Below, one piece after another: positions 36,496 to 45,950 of a stretch of 64,000 nt of DNA. How positions within the stretch are numbered: the first letter of the stretch is position 1; every line of letters starts with the position of its first letter. Under the pieces are notes generated by a model, which saw nothing but the letters and a program-made list of their open reading frames with translations, was not told the origin of the DNA and did not search any database. This DNA is from Psychroserpens sp. NJDZ02 (GTDB lineage Bacteria; Bacteroidota; Bacteroidia; Flavobacteriales; Flavobacteriaceae): positions 1,920,501 to 1,984,500 of the forward strand of contig NZ_CP039451.1 of the NCBI RefSeq assembly GCF_004843725.1, given 5' to 3'. The position numbers and the translations under genes were made by a program.

Positions 36496-37202
36496 ATGTA
36501 TTAAATTTTGAATTTATTTTACAAAGGTGCGATAATAATTCAATCAATTATTATACTTTTATAAATATCAGTTATATAATTACCACTTGTGATAAAATGA
36601 GGGTAACCGTCATGTTAAAACGTTTTAGTTTTATTTATTGATATTACCTTAAGTAGGTTTTTATGTTTCTTGCTGTCTTTTAGAATAACTGATATGATTT
36701 TCTGTATTATAGTTATTTCAGGGGTATAGAGTTTGTTTTATTGATACATCGATTTTAATTCTTATTAGAATGGCTTAGCGAGCTTTGGTAGCATTTGTAG
36801 TTTAAAGATTTGTATAAAATACAGCTTTTTATTATTGATTTGGTTGGCGTATAATTATAAAACCTATTTGTTGAAAAGTCAAAAGTAGTACCTCGAGCTA
36901 ATCCAAAATTAATTACAGTAAAATTATTGTATATACTTACTCTTAATGTAGTTGTTAAAACAAATCGAGACACGAATTTTGTACGATGTACTCTGCTAAA
37001 AATTAACTGCAAATTTTAGATTCAGTGCATTTTTGGATCTTGTATATATTGTTGCAGTGTTTTGTGTTTAGTGTATTGTTTTCTGTGGAAAGAGTACTAA
37101 AAACAAAAACCTATCGATATTGAGTCTGATATGAGGCTCTAGTCAATAGGTTTTGTTGTCCTTATTAAAACTTTAAGTTGTAAAAAATGATTTTATAAAG
37201 TG
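36496..37202. other. Gene-free region of about 700 bases
   Basis: Strongly AT-rich. The only frame of note (36755-37012, minus, 85 codons) lacks a signal peptide, family match and clear ribosome site. Toward its right end is the metG terminator. I see no RNA gene or repeat here. It might contain further decayed sequence, but I could not match it to anything in the window. Confidence 0.6.
37104..37155 (-). terminator. Terminator after metG
   Basis: CAAAAACCTAT and ATAGGTTTTG form the outer stem around a 29-base interior with a weaker inner pairing. It sits about 50 bases after the metG stop. Confidence 0.6.
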
Positions 37203-39251
37203 TTAACTAATATGCAGTCCATTACCTACCGTAGCATCATCGGGATTTACAAATACTAATTTTCCGTCAGCATTCTCAGTCATTAAGATCATACCTTGAC
37301 TTTCAACTCCACGTAGTGCTCTTGGTGCTAAATTAACCAAAACGGTTACTTTTTTACCTATCACTTCTTCAGCTGTAAAGTGTTCTGCAATACCAGACAC
37401 GATAGTTCTTACATCAATACCTGTGTCAACTTTTAATACCAAAAGCTTTTTAGCTTTCGGCATTTTTTCTGCTTCTAAAATAGTTCCAACGCGAAGGTCT
37501 AATTTAGTAAAGTCATCAAAATTAATTTCTTCCTTTTGTGGCTCGACGACTTTATTAGCAGCTTCATTTGCTTTTTTGCTAGCTTCTAATTTGTCAAGTT
37601 GAATTTGTATTTGCTCGTCTTCTATTTTGCTAAATAATAACTCGCCTTTACCAATCGTGTGTCCTTCAGGAAGTAATACATCTTTAGAAGAGATGTCACT
37701 CCAAGAGTTTTCGGTGGTGTTAAGTATTGTTTTTAATTTAGTCGAAGTAAACGGTAAAAACGGTTCTGATAATGTTGCTAAAGCGCTTGCTATTTGAAGG
37801 GCAACATACATGATGGTTTGTGTACGTACTTCGTCGGTTTTTATTAGTTTCCAAGGTTCTTCATCTGCTAAATACTTGTTTCCAAGTCTGGCTAAATTCA
37901 TTAATTCTTGACCTGCTTCCCTAAAACGGTAACGTTCTAAAGAGCTTTCTATAACTGATGGGTAAGCTTTAATTGTTGCTAAAGTGTCTTCGTCTATTTT
38001 AGAAAATTCAGAAGCTGCTGGTACAACACCGTCATAATATTTATTAGTTAAAACCACCACGCGATTGATAAAGTTTCCGAAGATAGCTACCAATTCATTA
38101 TTATTTCTTGCTTGAAAATCTTTCCAAGTAAAATCGTTGTCTTTAGATTCTGGAGCATTTGCAGTTAAAGCATAACGTAATACATCTTGCTGATTTGGAA
38201 AATCTATTAAATACTCAGGTAGCCAAACCGCCCAGTTTTTTGACGTCGATAACTTGTTACCTTCTAAGTTTAAAAACTCGTTAGCAGGGACATTATCCGG
38301 TAGGATATAACTTCCTTCTGCTTTTAGCATTGCAGGGAAAATTATACAATGAAAAACGATGTTATCCTTACCAATAAAGTGTACTAATTTAGTGTCTTTA
38401 TCTTTCCAGTATGGCTCCCAATCTTTTCCTTCTCTAGCCGCCCATTCTTTGGTAGATGAGATATAACCAATAGGAGCATCAAACCAAACATAAAGTACTT
38501 TTCCTTCGCCTCCAGGTGCCGGAACTGGGATTCCCCAATCTAAATCTCTGGTTACTGCTCTTGGTCTTAAACCGTCGTCTAGCCAAGATTTACATTGTCC
38601 GTATACATTAGGTTTCCAGTCTTTTTTATGGTCTTCTAATATCCACTCTCTTAAAAACGCTTCATGTTTATCTAAAGGTAAAAACCAGTGTTTTGTCTCT
38701 TTTAAACTCGGTACATTTCCTGTGATAGCAGATTTTGGATTAATTAAGTCTGTTGCGTTATGGGACGTTCCACACTTTTCACATTGATCACCATAACTTT
38801 CTTCATTACCACATTTGGGACAAGTTCCAATAATAAAACGGTCTGCTAGAAATTGATTAGCTTCCGCGTCGTATAGTTGTTCTGAGACTTCTTCTATAAA
38901 TTCATTTTTATCATTCAATGTTGTAAAAAACTCAGAAGCGGTATCGTGATGTATTTTGGCAGAAGTACGAGAATAATTGTCAAAAGTAATTCCGAATTCC
39001 TCAAAAGAATCTTTGATGATTTTATGATATCTATCCACAATTTGCTGCGGAGTGACACCTTCTTTTTTTGCTTTGATAGTAATGGGCACACCATGCTCAT
39101 CACTTCCGCAAATAAAAGCAACATCATTACCTGTTAAGCGTTTATATCTTGCGTAAATATCTGCAGGAACATATACGCCAGCTAAATGACCAATGTGTAT
39201 TGGTCCATTAGTGTAGGGTAGTGCTGCAGTAATTGTATATCTTTTTGACAT
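37203..39251 (-). CDS. metG: Methionyl-tRNA synthetase
   Basis: This enzyme charges tRNA-Met with methionine in the cytosol. The 682-residue protein has a Rossmann catalytic core with the HIGH motif [14 protein letters not shown] (His19), the zinc-binding [20 protein letters not shown] knuckle, the KMSKS-type loop [13 protein letters not shown], an anticodon-binding helical domain, and a C-terminal tRNA-binding OB-fold ([20 protein letters not shown]). Length and domain order are those of the long, dimeric type. It is transcribed away from the LD-carboxypeptidase gene, with 72 bases between. Confidence 0.97.
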   Translation of the reverse strand: MSKRYTITAALPYTNGPIHIGHLAGVYVPADIYARYKRLTGNDVAFICGSDEHGVPITIKAKKEGVTPQQIVDRYHKIIKDSFEEFGITFDNYSRTSAKIHHDTASEFFTTLNDKNEFIEEVSEQLYDAEANQFLADRFIIGTCPKCGNEESYGDQCEKCGTSHNATDLINPKSAITGNVPSLKETKHWFLPLDKHEAFLREWILEDHKKDWKPNVYGQCKSWLDDGLRPRAVTRDLDWGIPVPAPGGEGKVLYVWFDAPIGYISSTKEWAAREGKDWEPYWKDKDTKLVHFIGKDNIVFHCIIFPAMLKAEGSYILPDNVPANEFLNLEGNKLSTSKNWAVWLPEYLIDFPNQQDVLRYALTANAPESKDNDFTWKDFQARNNNELVAIFGNFINRVVVLTNKYYDGVVPAASEFSKIDEDTLATIKAYPSVIESSLERYRFREAGQELMNLARLGNKYLADEEPWKLIKTDEVRTQTIMYVALQIASALATLSEPFLPFTSTKLKTILNTTENSWSDISSKDVLLPEGHTIGKGELLFSKIEDEQIQIQLDKLEASKKANEAANKVVEPQKEEINFDDFTKLDLRVGTILEAEKMPKAKKLLVLKVDTGIDVRTIVSGIAEHFTAEEVIGKKVTVLVNLAPRALRGVESQGMILMTENADGKLVFVNPDDATVGNGLHIS

Positions 39252-39323
39252 CTTTATTTTCTTTTGAAGACGTAAAAATACGCTTTTTGATAGGGATTGA
39301 GAAAAAAAATGTAATTTTACGGT

Positions 39324-40331
39324 ATGTCAAAAAAGAGAATATTACTGATGCTGTGTTGCACTATTTTTTTCTTCGGAAATAATACGGTGTTTGCACAGGA
39401 TAAAACCGAAACTAAATTGATACAACCAGCCTATTTAAAAGCAGGAGATACTGTTGCTATTGTAGCGCCTTCTGGTGTTTTGCGACACAGATCAGAAGAA
39501 GTAAATCGAGCTAAAAAATTATTAGAAAGTTGGAAGCTTCATGTTGTTATTGGTAAAAACGTGTACAGTCAAGCCGATCATTTTGCAGGAACAGATCAAG
39601 AACGTTGCGAAGATTTTCAGATAGCATTAGATGATCCTAAGATAAAAGCCATTTGGTCTGCACGTGGAGGTTATGGGACGGTTAGGATTTTGGATAAATT
39701 AGATTATACCAAATTTTTAGAACATCCTAAGTGGGTTATTGGTTATAGTGATATTACAGCATTACACAATCAAATACATAATCTAGGTGTGCAAACGTTA
39801 CATGCTATAATGGGCGTGAGTTTACCTGAAAATTTATCAGATATTGAGGCCAGTATTACAACTTTTAAAAATACACTTTTTGGTAAACCTTTAAGTTATA
39901 CCTTAAAAGGATCTCCTTTTAATAGAGAAGGAGCGGTTAAAGGTCCGTTGGTTGGAGGTAATCTAACCTTATTACATACTATGTTAGGCTCAAAGGAAAG
40001 TTTAGATACGTCAGGAAAAATTCTGTTTATTGAAGAGATAGGCGAATATAAATACCATATAGACCGTATGCTACAAAGTTTGAAACGCGCAGGCTATTTT
40101 GATAACTGCAAAGGAGTTGTTGTGGGAGGTATGAGTAGGATGCGTAAAAACACCACGCTTTGGGGGACTTCGGTAGAGCAGCTAATTTTAGATGCCTTAT
40201 CAGAATATGATTTTCCGATAGCCTTTAATATGCCAGCAGGTCATGAAAAAGACAACCGCGCATTAATTTTAGGACGTGAGATGTCATTAAAAGTAGAAAA
40301 GTCAAAATCAACTTTAGTCTTTGACGAATAA
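39324..40331 (+). CDS. LD-carboxypeptidase (peptidase S66 family)
   Basis: This serine peptidase cleaves the bond between meso-diaminopimelate (or Lys) and D-Ala in tetrapeptides during murein recycling; relatives include LdcA and MccF. The 335-residue protein has an N-terminal signal sequence ([20 protein letters not shown]), which puts this copy outside the cytosol. Motifs are [11 protein letters not shown], the nucleophile Ser142 in [31 protein letters not shown] and the catalytic His in [12 protein letters not shown]. The yraN ATG lies right behind its stop, so the two are coupled. Confidence 0.92.
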   Translation: MSKKRILLMLCCTIFFFGNNTVFAQDKTETKLIQPAYLKAGDTVAIVAPSGVLRHRSEEVNRAKKLLESWKLHVVIGKNVYSQADHFAGTDQERCEDFQIALDDPKIKAIWSARGGYGTVRILDKLDYTKFLEHPKWVIGYSDITALHNQIHNLGVQTLHAIMGVSLPENLSDIEASITTFKNTLFGKPLSYTLKGSPFNREGAVKGPLVGGNLTLLHTMLGSKESLDTSGKILFIEEIGEYKYHIDRMLQSLKRAGYFDNCKGVVVGGMSRMRKNTTLWGTSVEQLILDALSEYDFPIAFNMPAGHEKDNRALILGREMSLKVEKSKSTLVFDE

Positions 40332-40691
40332 ATGGCGAGTCATAACGAACTTGGTGAAAAAGGAGAACAACTAGCGGTCGATTTTTTAGTTGAAAACAAT
40401 TACGACATTATAGAGCGTAACTACCGTTTTGATAAAGCCGAAGTTGATATTATCGCACAAAAAGAAGATGTTTTGGCAATAATTGAAGTTAAAACAAGAT
40501 CCACAACGGGTTTTGGTAATCCTCAAGATTTTGTAAAACCAAAACAAATCCAACGTTTAGTAAAAGCTGTAGATAAGTATGTGACTTCAAACGAATTAGA
40601 GGTCGAGGTGCGTTTTGACATTATTGCGATTGTAAAACAAAACAACCAATTTAAAATCGAACATTTAGAAAACGCCTTCTATCATTTTTAG
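40332..40691 (+). CDS. yraN: YraN-family predicted endonuclease-fold protein
   Basis: The 119-residue protein belongs to UPF0102/YraN. The restriction-endonuclease-like core is visible: GEKGEQLAVDFLVENNYDII, then AEVDIIAQKEDVLAIIEVKT, giving the D-(x)n-E-V-K catalytic triad typical of PD-(D/E)xK nucleases. The physiological substrate is not established. It starts directly after the LD-carboxypeptidase stop codon with no gap. Confidence 0.92.
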   Translation: MASHNELGEKGEQLAVDFLVENNYDIIERNYRFDKAEVDIIAQKEDVLAIIEVKTRSTTGFGNPQDFVKPKQIQRLVKAVDKYVTSNELEVEVRFDIIAIVKQNNQFKIEHLENAFYHF

Positions 40692-40707
40692 TTGTAATCT
40701 GACAATT

Positions 40708-40737
40708 TTGCTTGCCATTATATTGGCTTACTTTTTG
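40708..40737 (+). promoter_or_regulatory. Putative promoter of the zinc metallopeptidase gene
   Basis: TTG at 40708-40710 and TACTTTTTG at 40729-40737 resemble -33 and -7 elements, the latter with one extra T. They lie about 40 bases before the ATG at 40774. Confidence 0.45.
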
Positions 40738-40773
40738 CTATATTTATGATATCAACTTTAAAATTTAAAAAAT

Positions 40774-41484
40774 ATGTTTTCAGGACAAATAGGATATTTT
40801 ATATTAATCGGAGCGATAGGCTTAATAAGTTCTTTGGTAGCTGGGAAGCTAAAAAGTAAGTTTGCATTCTACTCTAAAGTACATTTACGTAACGGAATGA
40901 CGGGAGCAGAAATTGCAAGAAAAATGCTAGCAGATAATGGGATTAGAGATGTGGAAGTTATTTCTGTAAAGGGACAATTAACAGATCACTACAATCCGAC
41001 CAATAAAACCGTTAATTTAAGCGAGGTCGTTTATGGTCATGCCAATGCAGCTGCCGCAGCAGTAGCAGCTCACGAGGTTGGTCATGCGGTACAACATGCC
41101 ACAGCGTATAGTTATTTAACCATGCGTTCTAAATTAGTGCCAATAGTACAAGTCACTTCAAAAATGTCCCAATGGGTTATTATGGGAGGATTGGTGTTAA
41201 TGGCAAGTCAAGCTATGGGCGCAGCAGGACAATATGTAGCCATAGCTGGTTTAGTAATGATGGGTTTTGCAACCCTATTTAGTTTTGTAACACTGCCGGT
41301 AGAGTATGATGCTAGTAACCGTGCATTAGCCTGGTTAAAAGCTAAAAATATGGTAACACCAGAAGAGTATAAAGGGGCTGAAGATGCGCTTAAATGGGCA
41401 GCTAGAACGTATTTAGTGGCAGCTATTGGTGCATTAGCATCGTTATTATACTGGGCCATGCAAATTTTAGGAAGACGAGATTAA
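40774..41484 (+). CDS. Membrane zinc metallopeptidase (YugP-like)
   Basis: This 236-residue integral membrane protein has the HEXXH zinc motif at His100-Glu101-Val-Gly-His104 (AAHEVGHAVQHA) and a downstream conserved PVEYDASNRALAWL block whose Glu/Asp is likely the third ligand. Membrane helices are predicted at about 4-24, 130-150, 155-178 and 215-232. It matches the family called zinc metallopeptidase or YugP. Substrates are unknown. A BI-1-like gene follows after 80 bases with its own promoter-like element. Confidence 0.92.
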   Translation: MFSGQIGYFILIGAIGLISSLVAGKLKSKFAFYSKVHLRNGMTGAEIARKMLADNGIRDVEVISVKGQLTDHYNPTNKTVNLSEVVYGHANAAAAAVAAHEVGHAVQHATAYSYLTMRSKLVPIVQVTSKMSQWVIMGGLVLMASQAMGAAGQYVAIAGLVMMGFATLFSFVTLPVEYDASNRALAWLKAKNMVTPEEYKGAEDALKWAARTYLVAAIGALASLLYWAMQILGRRD

Positions 41485-41528
41485 CAGATAATTAGGCGTC
41501 AACATAATTAAAGTTCGGTTTCTTTTTT

Positions 41529-41536
41529 TACATTTG
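41529..41536 (+). promoter_or_regulatory. -7 element TACATTTG of the BI-1 gene
   Basis: A perfect TAnnTTTG match lies 28 bases before the ATG at 41565. No clear -33 TTG is seen. Confidence 0.5.
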
Positions 41537-41564
41537 AATAACTAAAATTAACAATCAATATTTT

Positions 41565-42281
41565 ATGGAAAATAATCATGACAACTATCAAGGGGCAAGC
41601 ACACATTTAAGTCTTGTTTCTGATGCAGACAGAACTGCATTTTACAAAAAAACGTATGGCCATGTGGCTGGAGGGGTTTTAGCATTTGTTTTATTTGAAT
41701 ATTTACTATTACAAAGTGATGCACTTGTACAGTTTATGTTGTCTATGACACAAGGTTACAAGTGGTTATTATTGTTAGGTGGTTTTATGTTAGTAACAAC
41801 GTACGCCGAAAGTACAGCAATGAAAACTGCAGATAAAAACAAGCAATATTTAGCTTATGGTATTTACATTTTGGCGCAAGCCGTAATTTTTATCCCTATG
41901 ATTTATATGGCTGCTTATTATATGGAATCTGGAGGAGAGATACTGCAACAAGCAGGATTAGTAACGCTTGCTTTATTTACAGGCTTAACGGCAGTAGTAA
42001 TGCTAACAAATAAAGATTTTTCGTTCCTAAAAGCGGGATTAACTATTGGGTTTTTTATAGCCTTAGGGTTGATTATTGCAGGAACAATCTTTGGTTTTGA
42101 TTTAGGTTTATGGTTTTCTGGAGCCATGTGTTTATTAGCAGCGGGATCAATATTGTATCAAACGTCACAAATAAAAGACAAGTATACAACGGAAGATTAC
42201 ATTCCGGCAGCATTAGGTTTGTTTGCTTCGTTAATGTTATTATTCTGGTATGTACTTAGAATATTTATGTCAAGAGACTAA
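41565..42281 (+). CDS. Bax inhibitor-1/YccA-family membrane protein
   Basis: The 238-residue protein has seven predicted membrane helices and a charged C-terminus (RIFMSRD). Family traits are the TYGHVAGGVLAFVLFEYLLL start, a central AESTAMKTADKNKQYLAYGI loop and IPAALGLFASLMLLFWYVLR near the end. Members are pH-sensitive calcium-leak channels or regulators of membrane proteases. What it does here is not known. The gene ends about 10 bases before palindromic repeat copy 2. Confidence 0.93.
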   Translation: MENNHDNYQGASTHLSLVSDADRTAFYKKTYGHVAGGVLAFVLFEYLLLQSDALVQFMLSMTQGYKWLLLLGGFMLVTTYAESTAMKTADKNKQYLAYGIYILAQAVIFIPMIYMAAYYMESGGEILQQAGLVTLALFTGLTAVVMLTNKDFSFLKAGLTIGFFIALGLIIAGTIFGFDLGLWFSGAMCLLAAGSILYQTSQIKDKYTTEDYIPAALGLFASLMLLFWYVLRIFMSRD

Positions 42282-42290
42282 ACACTATTT

Positions 42291-42390
42291 GGGCGTTACC
42301 TATTTTAGCTTTTGATAGATAAAACAGGTCAGGCTTTCACTACTCGCTCTCTGCGAGGAGCTCAGACAGACCGTTCAATCCTTAACGCAA
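42291..42390 (+). repeat. Dispersed palindromic intergenic repeat, copy 2
   Basis: It begins GGGCGTTACC, shares the CAGGTCAGGCTTTC core and ends CAATCCTTAACGCA like the other copies. The internal arm differs: instead of the poly-T/poly-A hairpin it carries CTCTCTGCGAGGAGCTCAGACAG. A terminator is fused directly to its right end. Confidence 0.72.
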
Positions 42391-42424
42391 AACACCTCAA
42401 CATTTATTTATGTTGAGGTGTTTT
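42389..42424 (+). terminator. Terminator after the BI-1 gene
   Basis: AAAACACCTCAACAT / ATGTTGAGGTGTTTT, a long perfect stem followed by T. Part of its right arm (GTTGAGGTGTTTTA) recurs once at about 42441. Confidence 0.88.
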
Positions 42425-42537
42425 ACGTTAGTTTGAGATTTGTTGAGGTGTTTTAATCTAACCTATGGGTTAGAAAAAATGAAGAATTAAGAAAGTGGTG
42501 CAGCATCCTAAGCAGCTTTTTTAATGGATTCTTCTTT

Positions 42538-43221
42538 TTAATTAAAAGTATCCTTGTCTAAGGATACTAGTTTGTTTTTTAAAGCATAAATAACTAGGCC
42601 AGCAACGTTTTTGGATTCTGTTTTAAGTAATAGATTATTACGGTGTCCTTCAACAGTTCTAGGACTTATAAATAAGTTCTCGGCAATATCACAAGTAGTT
42701 TGTTGTTGACAAATAAGCTCTAAGACTTCTATTTCACGTTTAGTAAAATAATTAGTATCAAAACTAGACTTTACTTTTTTGTCTGCTGGATTTACAATGC
42801 TTTCATGAATGTATTGCATGACTTGTATGTCATAATGAAAGCCTTTAGCTGCCACTTCTTCTATGGTTTTAATCATCAGCGCTGGTGTACTGTTTTTTGC
42901 TAAATAGGCAACTGCGCCTATAGAAATCATATTTAAAATAAAAGGTTTACTAAAATAGCTAGTCAATGCAATAACTTTAATATCCGGAAACTCTTTTTTA
43001 ATAAGCTTAGTGACTTCAACGCCATTAAGTTCTGGCATTTTAAGGTCGGTCACTACTATTTCGGGTAAGGTTTTAGCAGTTCTTAATTCTTGTATTAAAT
43101 ACTCTCCGTTTTCAACGTCAAAAAGGACATCTATAGCTTCATTAGTTTCTAAAATAGCCTTTAGACCTTGTCTAAATAAAAGTTCGTCATCTGCTAATGC
43201 AATTTTTATTTTATCTTTCAT
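42538..43221 (-). CDS. NarL/LuxR-family response regulator
   Basis: This 227-residue cytosolic response regulator has an acidic pair Asp11-Asp12, phospho-acceptor Asp59 in VVTDLKMPELNG, and Thr/Lys switch residues in VIALTSYFSKPF. The C-terminal LuxR-type HTH is TKREIEVLELICQQQTTCDI ... SPRTVEGHRNNLLLKT. It overlaps the histidine kinase gene by 11 bases, so the pair is translated together. The targets are not apparent. Confidence 0.94.
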   Translation of the reverse strand: MKDKIKIALADDELLFRQGLKAILETNEAIDVLFDVENGEYLIQELRTAKTLPEIVVTDLKMPELNGVEVTKLIKKEFPDIKVIALTSYFSKPFILNMISIGAVAYLAKNSTPALMIKTIEEVAAKGFHYDIQVMQYIHESIVNPADKKVKSSFDTNYFTKREIEVLELICQQQTTCDIAENLFISPRTVEGHRNNLLLKTESKNVAGLVIYALKNKLVSLDKDTFN

Positions 43222-44014
43222 AACTACAACGTATTATAAATTGACTTCCGTTATTGGGTGTGCTTTCTATTTTTAGTGTTCCTTTTAAAATCTTAACTCT
43301 ACTTTTTATGTTTTGAAGGCCTATTCCTGATTTCTCGTGTATTTTTTTAACATCAAACCCTTGTCCATTGTCTTGATAGCGTATTACAAAATCGGTCTTA
43401 TTTTGTTCCATGTAAACGACTAACTCGTTAGCTTTACCATGTCTAATCGAGTTGTTAATTAATTCTTGAACGATTCTAAAGACATGTAGTTGGTCGTTTT
43501 TTGATAGTCTAGTTAATGCTTCAACGTTATCTTCAATCTCTATTTTAGTGTGTTTAGAAAAGTCTTCAAATAACTCTTGCAAGGCGGCTTTAAGACCAAA
43601 TTCATTTAAAATAGGAGGTAATAAGTCGTGTGCAATTTTACGTGCGCTTTCTAAAGTTCCCGTAGTAATATTTAATATTTGCTCTAAAGCAGTTTTCTGT
43701 TTCTCGCTAATGGTTTGATCTATCAGTAAAACATTAGTGGTTAGACTTACAATGTTTAACTTAGAGCTGATAGCATCGTGTAAATCTTGAGCAATACGTT
43801 TGCGTTCTCTCTCTTGTATAGCAATAGAGGTTTGCAATATTTTTTGCTGATTTTCAAGTTTTAAAGCCGCTTTTTCAAGCTCTTTTTGAATAATTTTTCG
43901 TCTTGAATAATGAAAAAATAAAATCAGTCCAATGGTAAGTAACACTAAAAAAATAAGGCCATAGACTAAGGCTACTATTACTTGTTCTTGTCCATCGATA
44001 ATGTTTTCGTCCAT
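43211..44014 (-). CDS. Sensor histidine kinase (HisKA_3 / NarX-like)
   Basis: The 267-residue protein has one N-terminal membrane helix (about 11-34) and a short cytoplasmic linker, then the dimerisation and phosphotransfer block with His79 (RERKRIAQDLHDAISSKLN) and an HATPase domain (ELINNSIRHGKANELVVYM; YQDNGQGFDV; GIGLQNIKSRVKILKGTLKI). It has no periplasmic sensor domain, so sensing may depend on a partner. The gene upstream (43978-44616), which overlaps it by 37 bases, encodes a multi-helix membrane protein and is a candidate partner. The overlap with the response regulator marks an operon. Confidence 0.93.
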   Translation of the reverse strand: MDENIIDGQEQVIVALVYGLIFLVLLTIGLILFFHYSRRKIIQKELEKAALKLENQQKILQTSIAIQERERKRIAQDLHDAISSKLNIVSLTTNVLLIDQTISEKQKTALEQILNITTGTLESARKIAHDLLPPILNEFGLKAALQELFEDFSKHTKIEIEDNVEALTRLSKNDQLHVFRIVQELINNSIRHGKANELVVYMEQNKTDFVIRYQDNGQGFDVKKIHEKSGIGLQNIKSRVKILKGTLKIESTPNNGSQFIIRCSYER

Positions 44015-44616
44015 TCTATAAAAATTAATATTAAATATATTAGATATAATATCTTATTGACTAACCAAATCTTCTTAATCGTAGTGTTATTATATTCAGA
44101 TAGATAATCTCCTAGAATAAATATTAAAGTGCTAGTTGTTAGATAAATTAGGATACCCGCATTTATATAAATATACGCTCCTTTTTTACTTATCGAATTA
44201 TAGAGGTGAATTATAGAATATATGACAATAGGAAAAGAGGTTATAAAAATTTCAAAAACAAAAAATTTAAAGAAAAGATTAGGGTTATTAGCATAGTGTA
44301 ATGATAAAATAAATAAAACAAGGATTAAAACAGTATTGACTATTTTTTTTTGAGACGGATTTAATAATTCTCTATAAAATAAAGATAATAGGATAAATTG
44401 TCCAATAAAATAAAAGTGTGAAAAGTAAAGATTGTCCTCTGCAAAATACGATAGTGTAGATGTTATGACTACAATAATTAAAGAAGTTGCTAGATAAAAA
44501 GTAAAATATTTAAAAGCCATACTTTTTTTAGAAGTATAGCTTTTAAAAAACAACAAAGCATTAATAAAAAGTATAACTATTCCTAAGTATTCAAAAAGGG
44601 AACTAATTAATTTCAT
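43978..44616 (-). CDS. Seven-helix membrane protein next to a histidine kinase
   Basis: The 212-residue hydrophobic protein has about seven predicted helices with short loops and a charged tail (KTLSMDKNK). I see no characterised family. Seven helices, coding overlap with a sensor kinase that lacks its own sensor domain, and a shared operon suggest a membrane sensor that feeds signal into that kinase. This is inference from arrangement. Codon use is AT-rich like its neighbours. Confidence 0.7.
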   Translation of the reverse strand: MKLISSLFEYLGIVILFINALLFFKSYTSKKSMAFKYFTFYLATSLIIVVITSTLSYFAEDNLYFSHFYFIGQFILLSLFYRELLNPSQKKIVNTVLILVLFILSLHYANNPNLFFKFFVFEIFITSFPIVIYSIIHLYNSISKKGAYIYINAGILIYLTTSTLIFILGDYLSEYNNTTIKKIWLVNKILYLIYLILIFIEWTKTLSMDKNK

Positions 44617-44622
44617 TAAGTT

Positions 44623-45093
44623 TTATGGATTGAATAAAGGACTATTTATATCGCAATCACTTGGACAAGGCGAAGTAAAATCAAAAACACCACTTCCAAT
44701 TAATTTATTTACAGCCAGATCTACATCAGAGTCGTCGCAACCAGAATGTTTTTCGTCTTCTATAATATCCCGATGGATACCTTTACAGTCTACTTTAGTT
44801 CCTACAATTAACAACTTTTCTCCGCCACCATCTTTAATCTCTTCATCTATTGCCATATAGGCACGAACACCACTTGATTCAATATTTTTAAGACTATAGT
44901 TACCATCTTCTTGCGGTACCAGAACGTCCATCTCTTTAAGGGCTTGTATTAAATCTATAGCAGGAATTAAAAAAGCTTTAGAATGATTTGGAAAGTCTGT
45001 TTGCCATTTTTTTGCCCAAGTTTTTGCACAAGCTAATTTTACTTCATTTTCACTTTCACCTTCGCATTTTGATTTTTCTCTAGTTTGACTCAT
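44623..45093 (-). CDS. Hypothetical Cys-rich protein at the head of the sensor operon
   Basis: The 156-residue, acidic protein has no signal peptide and no family I can recognise. It has seven Cys residues, several in the C-terminal half (GIHRDIIEDEKHSGCDDSDV; SPCPSDCDINSP). It reads ahead of the seven-helix gene on the same strand with a six-base gap, so it belongs to the two-component operon. It could be an effector or an input protein; nothing decides that. Confidence 0.6.
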   Translation of the reverse strand: MSQTREKSKCEGESENEVKLACAKTWAKKWQTDFPNHSKAFLIPAIDLIQALKEMDVLVPQEDGNYSLKNIESSGVRAYMAIDEEIKDGGGEKLLIVGTKVDCKGIHRDIIEDEKHSGCDDSDVDLAVNKLIGSGVFDFTSPCPSDCDINSPLFNP

Positions 45094-45310
45094 AAGTTTT
45101 TGGTTTTTTGGTTTGAATTAATATATAAATCTAGTCATACTAATTCACATAAAAAACAGTATTGCAAAAAACGGGTGTTTTTACGTGGTTTTAATACTCC
45201 GTGATTATACGCTTACTAAAAATGGTTGTTAGGTATAGCTTTGGAATTGTTATTATACATATTTCTTACATCTAGAACTTATTTTAAACTAATTTTTAAA
45301 TTTTATTATT

Positions 45311-45904
45311 ATGGCATCAGCAGACCCATTATTAGGATCGATCAGTATGTTCGCAGGAAATTTTGCTCCAAGAGGATGGGCGTTTTGCAACGGACAATTA
45401 TTATCAATTTCACAAAACACAGCATTATTTTCTCTTATAGGAACCATTTACGGTGGTGATGGAGTCACTTCTTTTGCAGTACCAGATTTAAGAGGTAGGG
45501 CTCCAATTCACTCTGGGGGCGGTTCTGGAGGTAGTACAGGTCCTGGACTTAGTCCTAGACCTTTGGGCCAAAGACAAGGGGAGGAATATCATCCTTTAAG
45601 TATCGTTGAATTGCCTACGCACAGTCATCCTGCTCAGGGAGAAATAAAGGTCAGCTCTGGCGAAGCTACTTTAGGACAGGCCACGAGTAACTCCTCAATT
45701 GCAACTCCAGGGAAAAATGTAGGTAGAAATTTTGAGGCATATTTAGGGTTTAATGAAGCGACACCTGACGTTGTTTTAAACGCTAATTCAAATTCTGTAC
45801 ATGTACAAAATAGTGGAGGAAATCAACCTCACAACAACATGCAACCCTACTTAGCTATTAATTTTGTTATTGCTTTAGTAGGCGTTTTTCCTTCAAGAAG
45901 TTAA
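45311..45904 (+). CDS. Phage tail collar domain protein (microcystin-dependent type)
   Basis: The 197-residue protein has the tail-collar domain at the N-terminus: SISMFAGNFAPRGWAFCNGQ, LLSISQNTALFSLIGTIYGG, FAVPDLRGRAPIHSGGG. The C-terminus holds HNNMQPYLAINFVIALVGVF, typical of the MdpB group. These proteins are trimeric fibre tips in phages but also occur alone in bacterial genomes. No other phage gene is nearby. The start has an AT-rich leader and the gene ends in a bidirectional terminator. Confidence 0.85.
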   Translation: MASADPLLGSISMFAGNFAPRGWAFCNGQLLSISQNTALFSLIGTIYGGDGVTSFAVPDLRGRAPIHSGGGSGGSTGPGLSPRPLGQRQGEEYHPLSIVELPTHSHPAQGEIKVSSGEATLGQATSNSSIATPGKNVGRNFEAYLGFNEATPDVVLNANSNSVHVQNSGGNQPHNNMQPYLAINFVIALVGVFPSRS

Positions 45905-45909
45905 TATTG

Positions 45910-45950
45910 CAAACAATGCTCTATAAGTATTCCTATATAGAGCATTGTTT
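45910..45950. terminator. Bidirectional terminator
   Basis: CAAACAATGCTCTATA / TATAGAGCATTGTTT between the convergent tail-collar and methyltransferase-like genes. Confidence 0.88.

Noticed and set aside
36755..37012. 85-codon open frame on the minus strand
   Set aside because: Composition is unlike the neighbouring proteins, there is no family match or start context, and it lies alone in a long AT-rich gap.
45311..45904. Prophage or contractile injection system
   Set aside because: Only one tail-collar gene is present; no sheath, baseplate, capsid, terminase or integrase gene is nearby.
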